Assembly: GCA_001898505.1 (NCBI GenBank)
Contig: MKTZ01000004.1
Span: 248,001 to 312,000 of the forward strand
Source: Sphingobacteriales bacterium 50-39
GTDB lineage: Bacteria; Bacteroidota; Bacteroidia; Chitinophagales; Chitinophagaceae
Reading direction: 5' to 3'
Length of the DNA: 64,000 bases
Positions 1 to 7,890 of the stretch are shown one piece after another. The position numbers were made by a program, and so were the translations under genes. How positions within the stretch are numbered: position 1 is the stretch's first letter; each line of letters begins with the position of its first letter. A model generated the notes under the pieces. That model was given only the letters and a program-made list of their open reading frames with translations, searched no databases and was not told the origin of the DNA.

Positions 1-1080
1 CAGTACAACCAGGGAAATCCCGAATATGATGTTCTACTGGTCAATTACCTTATTGATCGGTTGCTATTAGGAAAGAATATTCCTTTTCCTACGCCGCACA
101 AATTAGAAGGCGAAGAAAGACAAATTTACAAACACGCTATTGTGGGATATGCGGAGCCCAACACTCCCGAGCCTGGACCAGAGATAAATTTTGGTCTCCC
201 CCGGGGAGAAAGGTTGCAGGCCTGCCTGGCAGGAGGAGCCATCGGGGACGCTATAGGTAGCTTTTATGAGGGACGGAAGGACATCGAATCGGTAGCATTC
301 GATATTTTACAGGACATTACGGACGATACACAGCTGACGATTGCCACCTGTGAGTCTATATTGGAGTCCGGCCGTGTGTCACCCGAGGGTATTGCCAAAA
401 AGATGCTGGAGTGGTATAACAAGGGTAAGCTTTCGGGGTTGGGGGCTAGCACGCTGAAGGCGCTCAGAGACCTGCAGGCGGGGGCTCATTGGGCGCTTTC
501 GGGACGGTCGGGGGAATATGCCGCGGGAAATGGGGCGGCCATGAGGATAGCACCACTGGCTTTTTTTGTGAATGTTGATACGGAGAGGACGCTGATCCGG
601 GATGTCTGCTATATTACGCATAAGAATGATGAGGCGTATGTCGGCTGTTTGGCTATTCTGTATGCTTTGCACTTTACAATCACTGATCAATGGGGGGCTG
701 GAGAAACCTTATTGAACCTTATAATCCCCCGAATACCCGATACTGCTGTCCGGGACAATCTTATAAAACTGCAGGAGAACCCTTCTTTGAGTATTCGCGA
801 AGCGGCCTATTTGGTGGGGACTTCAGGATATGCTCCTCAATCAGTGCCATTTGCCATATTTGCGGCACAAAAGATCAAAGACATGAGTTTTGAGGATATC
901 ATCACTGACATCATTCTTTGTGGTGGAGATACGGATACCAATGCATCACTGGCTGGGCAGATAATGGGCACTTATACTGGCCTGAGTGGTTTTTCCAGCG
1001 GGGCTATAGCTGCCTTTAATAAGATAAAGGAATCCGGCTATATTTTGCAGGCGGGGTCAGAACTTTCCAACATGCTTTAG
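1..1080 (+). CDS. ADP-ribosylglycohydrolase family protein, 5' partial
   Basis: The reading frame is open from the first base of the window, so the gene begins upstream; the TTG at 61 is only an internal codon. The family removes ADP-ribose from modified proteins or small molecules using two Mg ions. Visible family motifs, numbered from window codon 1: GGAIGDAIGS near 78, ITDDTQLT near 106 (the DDT metal ligands) and CGGDTDTNAS near 307 (the second acidic metal site). Together they indicate an intact catalytic core. About 75 residues precede the core; they resemble nothing I recognise and may be the end of another domain. A small membrane protein gene follows after one base, so the two are probably co-transcribed. 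The family is clear; the substrate cannot be told from sequence. Confidence 0.85.
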   Translation, partial: QYNQGNPEYDVLLVNYLIDRLLLGKNIPFPTPHKLEGEERQIYKHAIVGYAEPNTPEPGPEINFGLPRGERLQACLAGGAIGDAIGSFYEGRKDIESVAFDILQDITDDTQLTIATCESILESGRVSPEGIAKKMLEWYNKGKLSGLGASTLKALRDLQAGAHWALSGRSGEYAAGNGAAMRIAPLAFFVNVDTERTLIRDVCYITHKNDEAYVGCLAILYALHFTITDQWGAGETLLNLIIPRIPDTAVRDNLIKLQENPSLSIREAAYLVGTSGYAPQSVPFAIFAAQKIKDMSFEDIITDIILCGGDTDTNASLAGQIMGTYTGLSGFSSGAIAAFNKIKESGYILQAGSELSNML

Positions 1081-1081
1081 T

Positions 1082-1618
1082 TTGGCAAATGAAGAGAAAT
1101 TTAGTGTATTTTCAGCTAAATTTTTCTCCTCTATGCTCGGTACGTTGATCAACTTTTTCTTCCCGGTACTGTTCCTTGCCTCTATTGGTTTAATAATATA
1201 TGCGATCGTATTGCTGATCCTGTCGTTTAGAAAGAAATCACGTCCATTAAAGATTAAGGCCCTTAAAGTCAGTATCCTTCCTATGATTTACATTGTCGGA
1301 GCAATTAGCCTTATTGCCATATCAAACAAACGCTTTCACACGAGGATACTGCCGGAGGTACCAGGGGACTATGTTTATGAATTAAATGACTCCATCCGGG
1401 CGTCTTTTTCATTGCACAAGGACAATACTTTCACTTTTTATAATGGTCAGACTACTGTAAATGGGTTTTGGAGCATAGATAATTCTCGTCTGATCAAATT
1501 TTATGACCTGAACAAGAAGCAGACGGGGTATACCACCTGGATAGATTCGGGAGCAAAGAAAACCATTGTGTTTATGCAGGATGGGAAACGGATAGATATG
1601 GTCAAGCGGAATCAATAA
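1082..1618 (+). CDS. Small membrane protein, unknown function
   Basis: 178 residues. Two hydrophobic segments (about residues 20-48 and 62-82) are followed by a soluble domain of about 95 residues that contains a short beta-rich stretch resembling lipocalin-like or META-type folds (FTFYNGQTTVNGFWSID). The start shown is a TTG one base after the stop of the ADP-ribosylglycohydrolase gene; the first in-frame ATG is at 1133 and would remove 17 residues while keeping both membrane segments. No recognised family. The tight junction suggests one transcript with its neighbours on both sides. Confidence 0.6.
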   Translation: MANEEKFSVFSAKFFSSMLGTLINFFFPVLFLASIGLIIYAIVLLILSFRKKSRPLKIKALKVSILPMIYIVGAISLIAISNKRFHTRILPEVPGDYVYELNDSIRASFSLHKDNTFTFYNGQTTVNGFWSIDNSRLIKFYDLNKKQTGYTTWIDSGAKKTIVFMQDGKRIDMVKRNQ

Positions 1619-1632
1619 TAATACATTCACCA

Positions 1633-2649
1633 ATGAAATTTCACTTATTCTTTATCTTATCAATGCTGCCATTCTGTTTGTTAAGATCACAGGACAATTC
1701 CGGGCAATCACCTATAGACCCAGCCCTTGCCAGCAAGATCACCGTGGAGGGATTTTGCCTTTGCCGGACGACATTATCCGACCTGAAAAACCTGCAAAAG
1801 AATTTTAACGAGGTGGAGGTAGAAGAAATGGACGAGGGGAAAAGATGTTTTGCTCAGGATTCACGATATATCCATGGGAAAGGATATTATTCCGAAAGCT
1901 ACCCCGGTATGATCTTCCAAAAGGATCGGGATGAGGATTATATCAGCAAGATACGATTGACAAAAGGGTTTAAAGGCAGGCTGCCGGACGGAGCGGCTAT
2001 CGACATGGATAAGCTGCTGCTTAAGGATGTCATCAAGCTATATCCTGCACTTAATAATACATGGGGTTCAAGGGACTGCTCTGATTTTTGGACATTCTCC
2101 AATGATACCGTAGCCTTCTATGTCAGGATCGATAAAAGCAAACAACCGCTGTACCCCATCGATGAGGCTTATTATCTGAATAAACCTATAGAAGGTATCG
2201 ATATTTTGATATCATGTTACAGTGTATATCATCGCTCAAATGAGTTTTCCCTGTTCCCTGCCGATGAGCCGGCATTTTTTCTGGACAGCATAAGAGTGAA
2301 TAGCGGGGTCCTGAAATCATATAGTCCGTCTGAGATTGCGTTTATTTCTGTGTATAAAGACTCGAACGCGATCCGGCTGGCAGGAAAAGATGGTGTGAAT
2401 GGAGCTGTATATATAATTACAAAATCTTTCGCCCGCGAGCATTATTGGAAATACTTTCAATCAAGATCAGCCGAATACCGTAAGCTGGCTCCTGATCTGA
2501 AAAGCGAGTTCAGGCTCGTATATGTGCTGAACGATAAGACATTGACCAAGGACCAGGAAGCAGACCTTTTTGAGATCAACGACAGCAATTTCCTGAAGCT
2601 GAAAATTAGTGGTAAGCGTGTTATTATTAAGAGCCAGCCGCCTCGATAA
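1633..2649 (+). CDS. Secreted protein with TonB-plug-like C-terminal motif, unknown function
   Basis: 338 residues with a typical Sec signal peptide (residues 1-19, ending LLRSQ). The middle part is not recognised. Residues 240-265 read like the last strand-turn of a TonB receptor plug: an ISVYKDSNAIRLAG stretch followed by DGVNGAVYIITK, which parallels the VLKD-A-A-YG--G-NGVI-ITTK signature of SusC plugs. No beta-barrel follows, so this is not a receptor. It lies 14 bases after the small membrane protein and overlaps the convergent YceI gene by 23 bases. A partner of a transport complex is conceivable, but that is a guess. Confidence 0.6.
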   Translation: MKFHLFFILSMLPFCLLRSQDNSGQSPIDPALASKITVEGFCLCRTTLSDLKNLQKNFNEVEVEEMDEGKRCFAQDSRYIHGKGYYSESYPGMIFQKDRDEDYISKIRLTKGFKGRLPDGAAIDMDKLLLKDVIKLYPALNNTWGSRDCSDFWTFSNDTVAFYVRIDKSKQPLYPIDEAYYLNKPIEGIDILISCYSVYHRSNEFSLFPADEPAFFLDSIRVNSGVLKSYSPSEIAFISVYKDSNAIRLAGKDGVNGAVYIITKSFAREHYWKYFQSRSAEYRKLAPDLKSEFRLVYVLNDKTLTKDQEADLFEINDSNFLKLKISGKRVIIKSQPPR

Positions 2650-3181
2650 CAGCATCCGCAAAAGCCTGGGGGGCGGCGGTGAGCTGAACGTTGAGCACAA
2701 AGTTATCGTAAATGAGCGTATCACCAAGGTCCTTGAAGAAATTGCCCGAGCGGAATTTGATGCCGTATTTGGTACGGTCTACGATGATCTTCCCTGATGC
2801 TGTAAGTGTGTTCCCCGCAAGATGGAGACTGGCATCGAAGGCAACGGGCCTGGTAATGCCCTTTATCGTGAGATTGCCTTCTACATGGTTGTCGCGTACC
2901 GAAGTTATCTCAAAAACGACGGTCGGATATTGCTCCGTTGCAAAGAAGTCGTCTGAGGCCAGGTGGCCGGCAAACTGGGCATTGGTCGCCGGATCGGTGA
3001 CATCCAGTATCCTGATAGAGGCGGTGTCGATAGTGAAGTTGCCGCCTGTGAGCTTGTCATCGGCCAGGGTGAGCGCGCCATCGGCGATATCGATGGTGCC
3101 ATTGTGTGCGCCGGTGACCTTTTTACCTACCCATTCAATAGTGCTTTTGGCAGTGTCGATCTTAAAAATTTTCGTTGACAT
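2627..3181 (-). CDS. YceI family protein
   Basis: 184 residues from the ATG at 3181 (MSTKIFKIDTAKSTIEWVGKKV); an earlier in-frame start at 3217 would add 12 lysine/asparagine-rich residues and is less likely. YceI proteins are lipocalin-like barrels that bind isoprenoid or amide lipids. The family pattern is present: the N-terminal STIEWVGKK strand, the central SDDFF..EQYPTVVFEIT segment, the GNLTIKGITRPV segment and a C-terminal DRTKYGIKF stretch. No signal peptide is visible, so a cytoplasmic location is likely, as in many Bacteroidota members. The gene is divergent from the Crp-family regulator and may share its control region. Confidence 0.88.
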   Translation of the reverse strand: MSTKIFKIDTAKSTIEWVGKKVTGAHNGTIDIADGALTLADDKLTGGNFTIDTASIRILDVTDPATNAQFAGHLASDDFFATEQYPTVVFEITSVRDNHVEGNLTIKGITRPVAFDASLHLAGNTLTASGKIIVDRTKYGIKFRSGNFFKDLGDTLIYDNFVLNVQLTAAPQAFADAVIEAAGS

Positions 3182-3247
3182 TTTTTTGATTTTATTGTTA
3201 GGACATATTGATAGCACAAAGTTCGGAGAGGAGGGTGGGGGAATTGC

Positions 3248-3261
3248 GTGACCTACATCAC
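3248..3261. promoter_or_regulatory. Probable Crp-type operator, copy 1
   Basis: GTGACCTACATCAC has the form GTGA-N6-TCAC, the core of the Crp-family half-site pair. It lies between the divergent YceI and Crp-family genes. Read on the minus strand it is GTGATGTAGGTCAC, identical at 13 of 14 positions to the second copy at 3875-3888. Autoregulation is inferred. Confidence 0.6.
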
Positions 3262-3280
3262 AATTGCGGCGGGAATGAAG

Positions 3281-3288
3281 TACATTTG
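3281..3288 (+). promoter_or_regulatory. -7 box (TAnnTTTG) of the Crp-family gene
   Basis: TACATTTG is a full match to the Bacteroidota -7 consensus. It begins 15 bases before the chosen ATG, giving a very short or absent leader. The operator centre lies about 34 bases upstream of its last G. Confidence 0.5.
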
Positions 3289-3295
3289 GTACAAT

Positions 3296-3871
3296 ATGGA
3301 AGCGCGGGAGATATTAAAAGAACATATTGCCAGGACGGCTGTACTGACGGACGAGGAGTTCGATCGCTTTTTTTCTTGTTTCAAACCACTGACCTTCAAA
3401 AAAGGACAGGTCGTGATCAGGGAAGGCGATAAAGTGGATAGCGAATATTTTGTGATCTCCGGCTGCCTTAAGGCTTTCTTTGTCAATGACGATGTCAAAA
3501 TGTATATCCTGCAGTTTGCCATGCCGACCTGGTGGACCTCCGACTATAACGCGCTGTATTCAGGGGCCAGGGCCGGCATCAATGTGGATTGCATCACGGA
3601 TGTGGAGCTGCTTTGTCTGTCCAATGCAGACAGGGAAAAGCTCTGTAAAGAGATCCACCAGGTGGAACATTTCTTTCGCTGGCGTACCAATAAAGGTTAT
3701 GTAGCTGCGCAGCGGCGGTTATTGTCCTTTATGAACAATGATGCGAAGGCCCGTTATGAAGAGCTGCTCAAGTTGTACCCGCAACTATACAATCTCGTTC
3801 CCAAACATCTCATTGCCGCCTATCTGGGGGTTTCGAGAGAGACCCTGAGCCGTCTGTACAACTCCCACTGA
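3296..3871 (+). CDS. Crp/Fnr family transcriptional regulator
   Basis: 191 residues from the ATG at 3296 (MEAREILKEH); a GTG at 3248 would add 16 residues but lies inside the palindrome, so I reject it. The N-terminal half is a cyclic-nucleotide-binding-like barrel (FKKGQVVIREGDKVDSEYFVISG), and the C-terminal end is a helix-turn-helix (HLIAAYLGVSRETLSRL, with the SRETLSR recognition helix). The length fits the short Bacteroidota group of the family, which often lacks canonical cAMP-contact residues, so the effector is unknown. A second palindrome sits three bases after its stop, in front of the NTF2-like/nitronate monooxygenase/SDR genes, which are its likely targets. Confidence 0.9.
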   Translation: MEAREILKEHIARTAVLTDEEFDRFFSCFKPLTFKKGQVVIREGDKVDSEYFVISGCLKAFFVNDDVKMYILQFAMPTWWTSDYNALYSGARAGINVDCITDVELLCLSNADREKLCKEIHQVEHFFRWRTNKGYVAAQRRLLSFMNNDAKARYEELLKLYPQLYNLVPKHLIAAYLGVSRETLSRLYNSH

Positions 3872-3874
3872 AAT

Positions 3875-3888
3875 GTGACGTAGGTCAC
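3875..3888. promoter_or_regulatory. Probable Crp-type operator, copy 2
   Basis: GTGACGTAGGTCAC is a perfect GTGAC-N4-GTCAC palindrome. It is nearly identical to the copy upstream of the Crp-family gene, read in the opposite orientation. It sits upstream of the NTF2-like gene, about 38 bases before the end of a -7-like box. Confidence 0.6.
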
Positions 3889-3912
3889 GTAATCCTCCCT
3901 GAATTTGGTAGT

Positions 3913-3919
3913 TACTTTG
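3913..3919 (+). promoter_or_regulatory. -7-like box of the NTF2-like/nmo/SDR operon
   Basis: TACTTTG matches TAnTTTG, the consensus with one base fewer in the spacer. Its distance from the upstream palindrome would suit a class II type activator position. Confidence 0.35.
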
Positions 3920-3944
3920 TGTCATGCAATCAACGATGCATAAT

Positions 3945-4397
3945 ATGAAGATCTTATTACTCACCGCCTGGCTGTCCTGCTCATGGTGGGGCATCAGGGC
4001 CCAAAACAACATTACTATGTCAACGCAACAGCAAGACTCGCTGGCCATCTCCCAGGTGCTGGAAAAGAGCTATTTGCCGGGGATTTATGTAGGAGATGTC
4101 AAATTGCTTCGGACCATCTATCATCCCGGCACCCTGCTTTTCGGGGATGTAAAGGGGCAGCCGTATGCCAAGAGCCTGGAACAGTACCTGGATGGGGTAG
4201 CGCATCGTCAAAGTCCCAAAGATTCCGGAAAGCCATTTGAGGGAGAGATCGTGAGCATCCGGGTGGTGAACTCCATTGCTGTGGCGGAGATGCAAGTGAA
4301 AATGTATGATTTCAACTACCACGAGTTCCTCTCCTTTCATAAGATAGACGGCAAATGGCTCATCGTCAATAAAATGATCAGCGACGTCAACGAATAA
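3945..4397 (+). CDS. Exported NTF2-like / putative lumazine-binding protein
   Basis: 150 residues from ATG 3945 (MKILLLTAWL), a start that gives a clean signal peptide ending IRAQ; the upstream ATG at 3924 adds seven residues. The mature part has the pattern of the small alpha+beta barrel family called putative lumazine-binding or NTF2-like: an N-terminal helix, YLPGIYVGDVKLLRTIYHPGTLLFG, and a C-terminal EFLSFHKIDGKWLIVNKM strand pair. These proteins often act with oxidoreductases, but their roles are mostly unknown. It is the first gene of a three-gene run ending with the SDR; the next start is 10 bases away. Confidence 0.75.
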   Translation: MKILLLTAWLSCSWWGIRAQNNITMSTQQQDSLAISQVLEKSYLPGIYVGDVKLLRTIYHPGTLLFGDVKGQPYAKSLEQYLDGVAHRQSPKDSGKPFEGEIVSIRVVNSIAVAEMQVKMYDFNYHEFLSFHKIDGKWLIVNKMISDVNE

Positions 4398-4407
4398 ATC
4401 CTGCACT

Positions 4408-5511
4408 ATGTGGTACAATACAAAAGCAACCGAATTATTAGGCATCGATTATCCGATACTGCAAGGACCTTTTGGGGGCGGTCTCTCGTCCGTGGAGCTG
4501 GTGGCTACCGTAAGCAATGCCGGAGGGTTGGGCGGCTATGGGGCTTATACGATGAGCCCGCAGGAGATCTATGAGCTGGATAAGAAGATAAAGGCGGCCA
4601 CCGACCGGCCTTACAATTTAAATTTATGGGTATCGGATACGGATGCGCCGGAGGGGAAGGTCACCGATGAACAATACAGGCGGGCGGAGGAGGTGTTCAG
4701 GCCTTATTTTGAAGAGGTGGGGCTGGCCTTTCCTGAGAAGCCGGCGCCTTTCCGGTCCAGGTTCGAGAACCAGCTGCAGGTGGTGCTGGATATCCGGCCC
4801 AGGGTGTTCAGCTTTATGTTCGGCACATTACCTGCCGACATCCTCGAACAATGCCGCCGTCTTGGCATTAAGACCGTGGGCGCTGCGACAACCCTGGATG
4901 AGGCCATTGCCCTGGAAAGCACGGGCGTGGATATGATCATCGCCTCCGGCTTCGAGGCGGGCGGTCACCGGCCGTCGTTCCTTGCTCCGGCGGAGGCGTC
5001 TACCACAGGAACATTTGTGCTGCTGCAATTGATCCGGGAAAAAGTAAAGACGCCCGTCATTGCCGCGGGAGGGATTGCCAATGGCCGTGGAATAGCTGCG
5101 GCGTTGACGTTAGGAGCCAATGCGGTGCAGATAGGTACTGCTTTTCTGGCCTGTGACGAGTCGAATGCATTGCCTGTCCATAAAGAGATGCTTTTTTCTC
5201 CGGCTGCCCGATACACTATGCTGTCGAGGGCATTTACGGGCCGGCTTGGCCGCGGTCTTACCAGTCGTATCGGGAAAGACCTCACTGGCAGGGAAGCGGA
5301 TATGCTTCCTTTCCCGCTGCAAGGTACGCTGATGTCTTCGCTGAGGAAGGCGGCCCTGGATCAGCAGAAGTGGGATATGGTGCTTTTCTGGGGAGGGCAG
5401 ATCGCGCCACTGCTCAAACACCGAAAGGCGCAGGCGCTGATGGGATCGCTAATTGAAGAGACCAATGCCCACTTCGGCAATCTGAAAGGTATGGTCGAAC
5501 ACAAAAAATAA
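4408..5511 (+). CDS. Nitronate monooxygenase (2-nitropropane dioxygenase family)
   Basis: 367 residues. An FMN-dependent TIM barrel that oxidises alkyl nitronates such as propionate-3-nitronate. Signatures: an N-terminal ILQGPFGGGLSSVELVATVSNAGG (FMN pocket and substrate entry), SGFEAGGHR near residue 178 (the conserved EAGGH with the probable catalytic His), and the phosphate-binding segment VIAAGGIANGRG followed by GANAVQIGTAFL. No signal peptide. It lies 10 bases downstream of the NTF2-like gene and 7 bases upstream of the SDR, so the three are probably one operon behind the Crp-type site. FabK-like enoyl reductases share this fold, but the EAGGH motif and length favour nitronate monooxygenase. 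Confidence 0.87.
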   Translation: MWYNTKATELLGIDYPILQGPFGGGLSSVELVATVSNAGGLGGYGAYTMSPQEIYELDKKIKAATDRPYNLNLWVSDTDAPEGKVTDEQYRRAEEVFRPYFEEVGLAFPEKPAPFRSRFENQLQVVLDIRPRVFSFMFGTLPADILEQCRRLGIKTVGAATTLDEAIALESTGVDMIIASGFEAGGHRPSFLAPAEASTTGTFVLLQLIREKVKTPVIAAGGIANGRGIAAALTLGANAVQIGTAFLACDESNALPVHKEMLFSPAARYTMLSRAFTGRLGRGLTSRIGKDLTGREADMLPFPLQGTLMSSLRKAALDQQKWDMVLFWGGQIAPLLKHRKAQALMGSLIEETNAHFGNLKGMVEHKK

Positions 5512-5518
5512 TGTAATT

Positions 5519-6358
5519 ATGAGCACGTCAAAAGTCTGGTATATCACAGGGGCTTCTCAAGGGTTCGGGTTAAGCCTCGTAAAAAAGCTGCTCGATGCGG
5601 GCCATCGTGTGGCGGCTACTTCCCGCAATGTTCAGGCGTTGAAAAATGCCGTCGGTATTGTCGACAGCACCCGTTTTCTGTCGCTGGCCGTGGACCTGAG
5701 CAACACCGACAGTATCGATGAATCCATACGACAAACCCTTTCGGTCTTTGGCAGGATAGACGTGGTGGTGAACAATGCCGGTTATGGTATGGCCGGTACG
5801 GTGGAAGAGACCGAAGAACAGAAGATCAGGGGGATCATCGATGTGAACCTGGTGGCGGCCATCGACGTGATCAAGCATGTATTGCCTGTGCTGCGCGCCC
5901 AGCGGTCGGGCTATATCCTCAATATCGGGTCGGTGGCGGGTTTTGTGGGGGCGCCTGGCTGGGCCATCTATTCGGCGACAAAGGCTGCGCTGGCCGCCTT
6001 TTCGGAGGTACTGGCGCTGGATGTGGCGGAGTTTGGCATAAGAGTGACCGTGGTAGAACCCGCGGGCTTCCGTACAGGATTTTTGACCGAAGGTTCATTG
6101 GCCTATACGGAGACAAAGCTGGATGGTTATGAGGCTGTGAAAAAGACGCAGGAAAGGTACCTGGCTATGAATGGGCGGCAGGCAGGCGATCCGGAAAAGG
6201 CGGCTGAGATATTTATGCGTTTGGCGGGGCGTTCCGACCCACCTGTGCATTTGTTCCTGGGTGTCGATGCTTATAATCGCGCGTCGAAAAAGCTGGCGGC
6301 CATGACGGAGGAACTGGAGAAATGGAAGGAGATTACACTGTCCGCGGATTTTAGTTAG
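5519..6358 (+). CDS. Short-chain dehydrogenase/reductase (classical SDR)
   Basis: 279 residues. NAD(P)H-dependent oxidoreductase of unknown substrate. The Rossmann glycine motif TGASQGFG is at residues 10-17, the NNAGYG motif near 90, a catalytic Ser in NIGSVAGF and the YSATK active-site Tyr/Lys near 158. The Arg in the loop after beta-2 (TSRNVQAL) suggests NADPH preference. It ends the short operon with nitronate monooxygenase. Many Bacteroidota SDRs of this type have no known substrate. Confidence 0.9.
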   Translation: MSTSKVWYITGASQGFGLSLVKKLLDAGHRVAATSRNVQALKNAVGIVDSTRFLSLAVDLSNTDSIDESIRQTLSVFGRIDVVVNNAGYGMAGTVEETEEQKIRGIIDVNLVAAIDVIKHVLPVLRAQRSGYILNIGSVAGFVGAPGWAIYSATKAALAAFSEVLALDVAEFGIRVTVVEPAGFRTGFLTEGSLAYTETKLDGYEAVKKTQERYLAMNGRQAGDPEKAAEIFMRLAGRSDPPVHLFLGVDAYNRASKKLAAMTEELEKWKEITLSADFS

Positions 6359-6393
6359 TCTGTTCGGATGTCATGATAGCGGGGCATAGCGGT

Positions 6394-6415
6394 CGTAAAA
6401 ATAGGTATTTTTACG
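6394..6415. promoter_or_regulatory. Perfect inverted repeat, possible operator
   Basis: CGTAAAAATA and its exact reverse complement TATTTTTACG are separated by GG. The centre is about 42 bases upstream of the last base of the -7-like box of the metallophosphoesterase gene, a common place for a dimeric activator. It lacks the T-tract expected of a terminator for the upstream SDR, although weak termination cannot be excluded. Confidence 0.5.
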
Positions 6416-6439
6416 GGAGTAGGATCGTCGATAATGGAG

Positions 6440-6446
6440 TAATTTG
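6440..6446 (+). promoter_or_regulatory. -7-like box of the metallophosphoesterase gene
   Basis: TAATTTG, one base shorter than TAnnTTTG, 27 bases before the chosen ATG. Confidence 0.4.
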
Positions 6447-6473
6447 TGGGAGCATATAACCAAAACATTTCCT

Positions 6474-7865
6474 ATGCCAACTAAAAAATCTTCTTCCTCC
6501 CGCCCGGTGTCACCGCGCAAATCTACGCCCAAAAAGGCCCCGGCCAAGAAGGCGGCGCCCAAAAAGTCATCCTCCAGGAGGCGACCGGTCAAGCCCACAT
6601 CTCCGGGACCGGGTACTCCCGCCACATCCGGGACCTCCGCGTCAGGAACCTCTACGCCTGGCCGCCGTATCTTTGCCGACCCGATCTATGTGCCTCTGCC
6701 CCCCGGCAATGTTCCAGACGGGGAAGTTTCTCATTATGATGCTTATGCCAGCGTGCTGCAGAAGATACCTAAGCCCAGGATATCCAATCTTGTCATGCAG
6801 TTGGCAGGCGTCATCGGACAGGACGCAGTCGATGCTATTAAACAGACGGGAAGGATCGTCTTTCATTCCGTAGGTGATACGGGAGCAGATAAGGAATTTC
6901 GGGTAGCGGACGAGGCCGACGTGACCGCGCTTATGGTCAAAGACCTGGCTAACCCTATCCCTGCCGAGCGTCCCTCCTTCTTCTATCATTTAGGCGATGT
7001 GGTCTATGAATTTGGCCAGCCAGATTGTTACTATGCTCAGTTCTATGAGCCCTTCTGCATGTACAATGCCCCCATCTTCGCCATCCCCGGTAATCACGAC
7101 GGTATGGTGTGGGATCCCAGCATGGAATCTCTGCAGGCATTTCAGGCCAATTTTTGCAGCCCGACACCCACCCATGCCGACAATGCAGGCAGCATCATGC
7201 GCTATACCATGGATCAGCCCGGCGTATATTTCACCCTGGAAGCGCCTTTTGTGACCATCATCGGGCTGTACAGCAATGTAGTTGATAAAGGCCCCGGCAT
7301 CATCTCTTCAGAGAACAATCCCAAATACAAAAACATCGTCTCGGATGATCAAAAGAACTGGCTGATCTCGGAGCTTAAGAGACTGGCGCCTATCCGCAAG
7401 AGCAACCAGACGGCGGTGATCCTTGCTGTACACCATCCTCCTTTCACCGGCCATAGTTCCACGACGAATACGCTTGGCGCGGACCTGGATGACGCCTTCA
7501 AGCAGGGCGGCCTGCTGCCGGACCTGGTGATCAGCGGCCATGCCCACCTATATGAGCGATTCCAACGGGATGTCAACGGTATTAAATTGCCTTATATCAT
7601 AGCGGGTTGCGGCGGCTACAACCTGTCTCCTTTTGGCAAAGCCAGCGATCCCAATGTCAAAGTACCGCCCTCCATGTCGGGCGACCCCTCCCTGCAAGCC
7701 TATTTCAAGACATTCGGCTATATGAAGATAAAAGTAACTGCGGATCAGCTGGCCGTTATATTCAATTCCATAGACGCCAACTATGGTGCGGCTTGCGATT
7801 CTATCCTTATCGATCTGAAGACCCATGTGGTGACGGAGGGGAAAAAAGGGAGGGAGCCGCTGTAG
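6474..7865 (+). CDS. Calcineurin-like metallophosphoesterase with basic N-terminal tail
   Basis: 463 residues from ATG 6474; a TTG at 6444 would add ten residues. The two-metal phosphoesterase motifs are in order: a GDTGAD segment near residue 130, HLGDVVYEFG near 170, GNHD near 200, VHHPPFTGH near 320 and SGHAHLYERF near 350. This indicates an intact active site for phosphomono- or diesters. The first 45 residues are very rich in Lys, Ser, Pro and Ala (PKKAPAKKAAPKK), like a histone H1 tail. No signal peptide is present, so the enzyme is likely cytoplasmic and the tail might bind nucleic acid or polyphosphate. It stands alone between the SDR operon and a convergent hydrolase gene. Confidence 0.88.
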   Translation: MPTKKSSSSRPVSPRKSTPKKAPAKKAAPKKSSSRRRPVKPTSPGPGTPATSGTSASGTSTPGRRIFADPIYVPLPPGNVPDGEVSHYDAYASVLQKIPKPRISNLVMQLAGVIGQDAVDAIKQTGRIVFHSVGDTGADKEFRVADEADVTALMVKDLANPIPAERPSFFYHLGDVVYEFGQPDCYYAQFYEPFCMYNAPIFAIPGNHDGMVWDPSMESLQAFQANFCSPTPTHADNAGSIMRYTMDQPGVYFTLEAPFVTIIGLYSNVVDKGPGIISSENNPKYKNIVSDDQKNWLISELKRLAPIRKSNQTAVILAVHHPPFTGHSSTTNTLGADLDDAFKQGGLLPDLVISGHAHLYERFQRDVNGIKLPYIIAGCGGYNLSPFGKASDPNVKVPPSMSGDPSLQAYFKTFGYMKIKVTADQLAVIFNSIDANYGAACDSILIDLKTHVVTEGKKGREPL

Positions 7866-7890
7866 AAAGTCCGGGTGTAGGGGGAGATGA

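Noticed and set aside
2712-3251. Plus-strand frame opposite the YceI gene
   Set aside because: The minus-strand frame has all YceI landmarks; the plus frame is a shadow.
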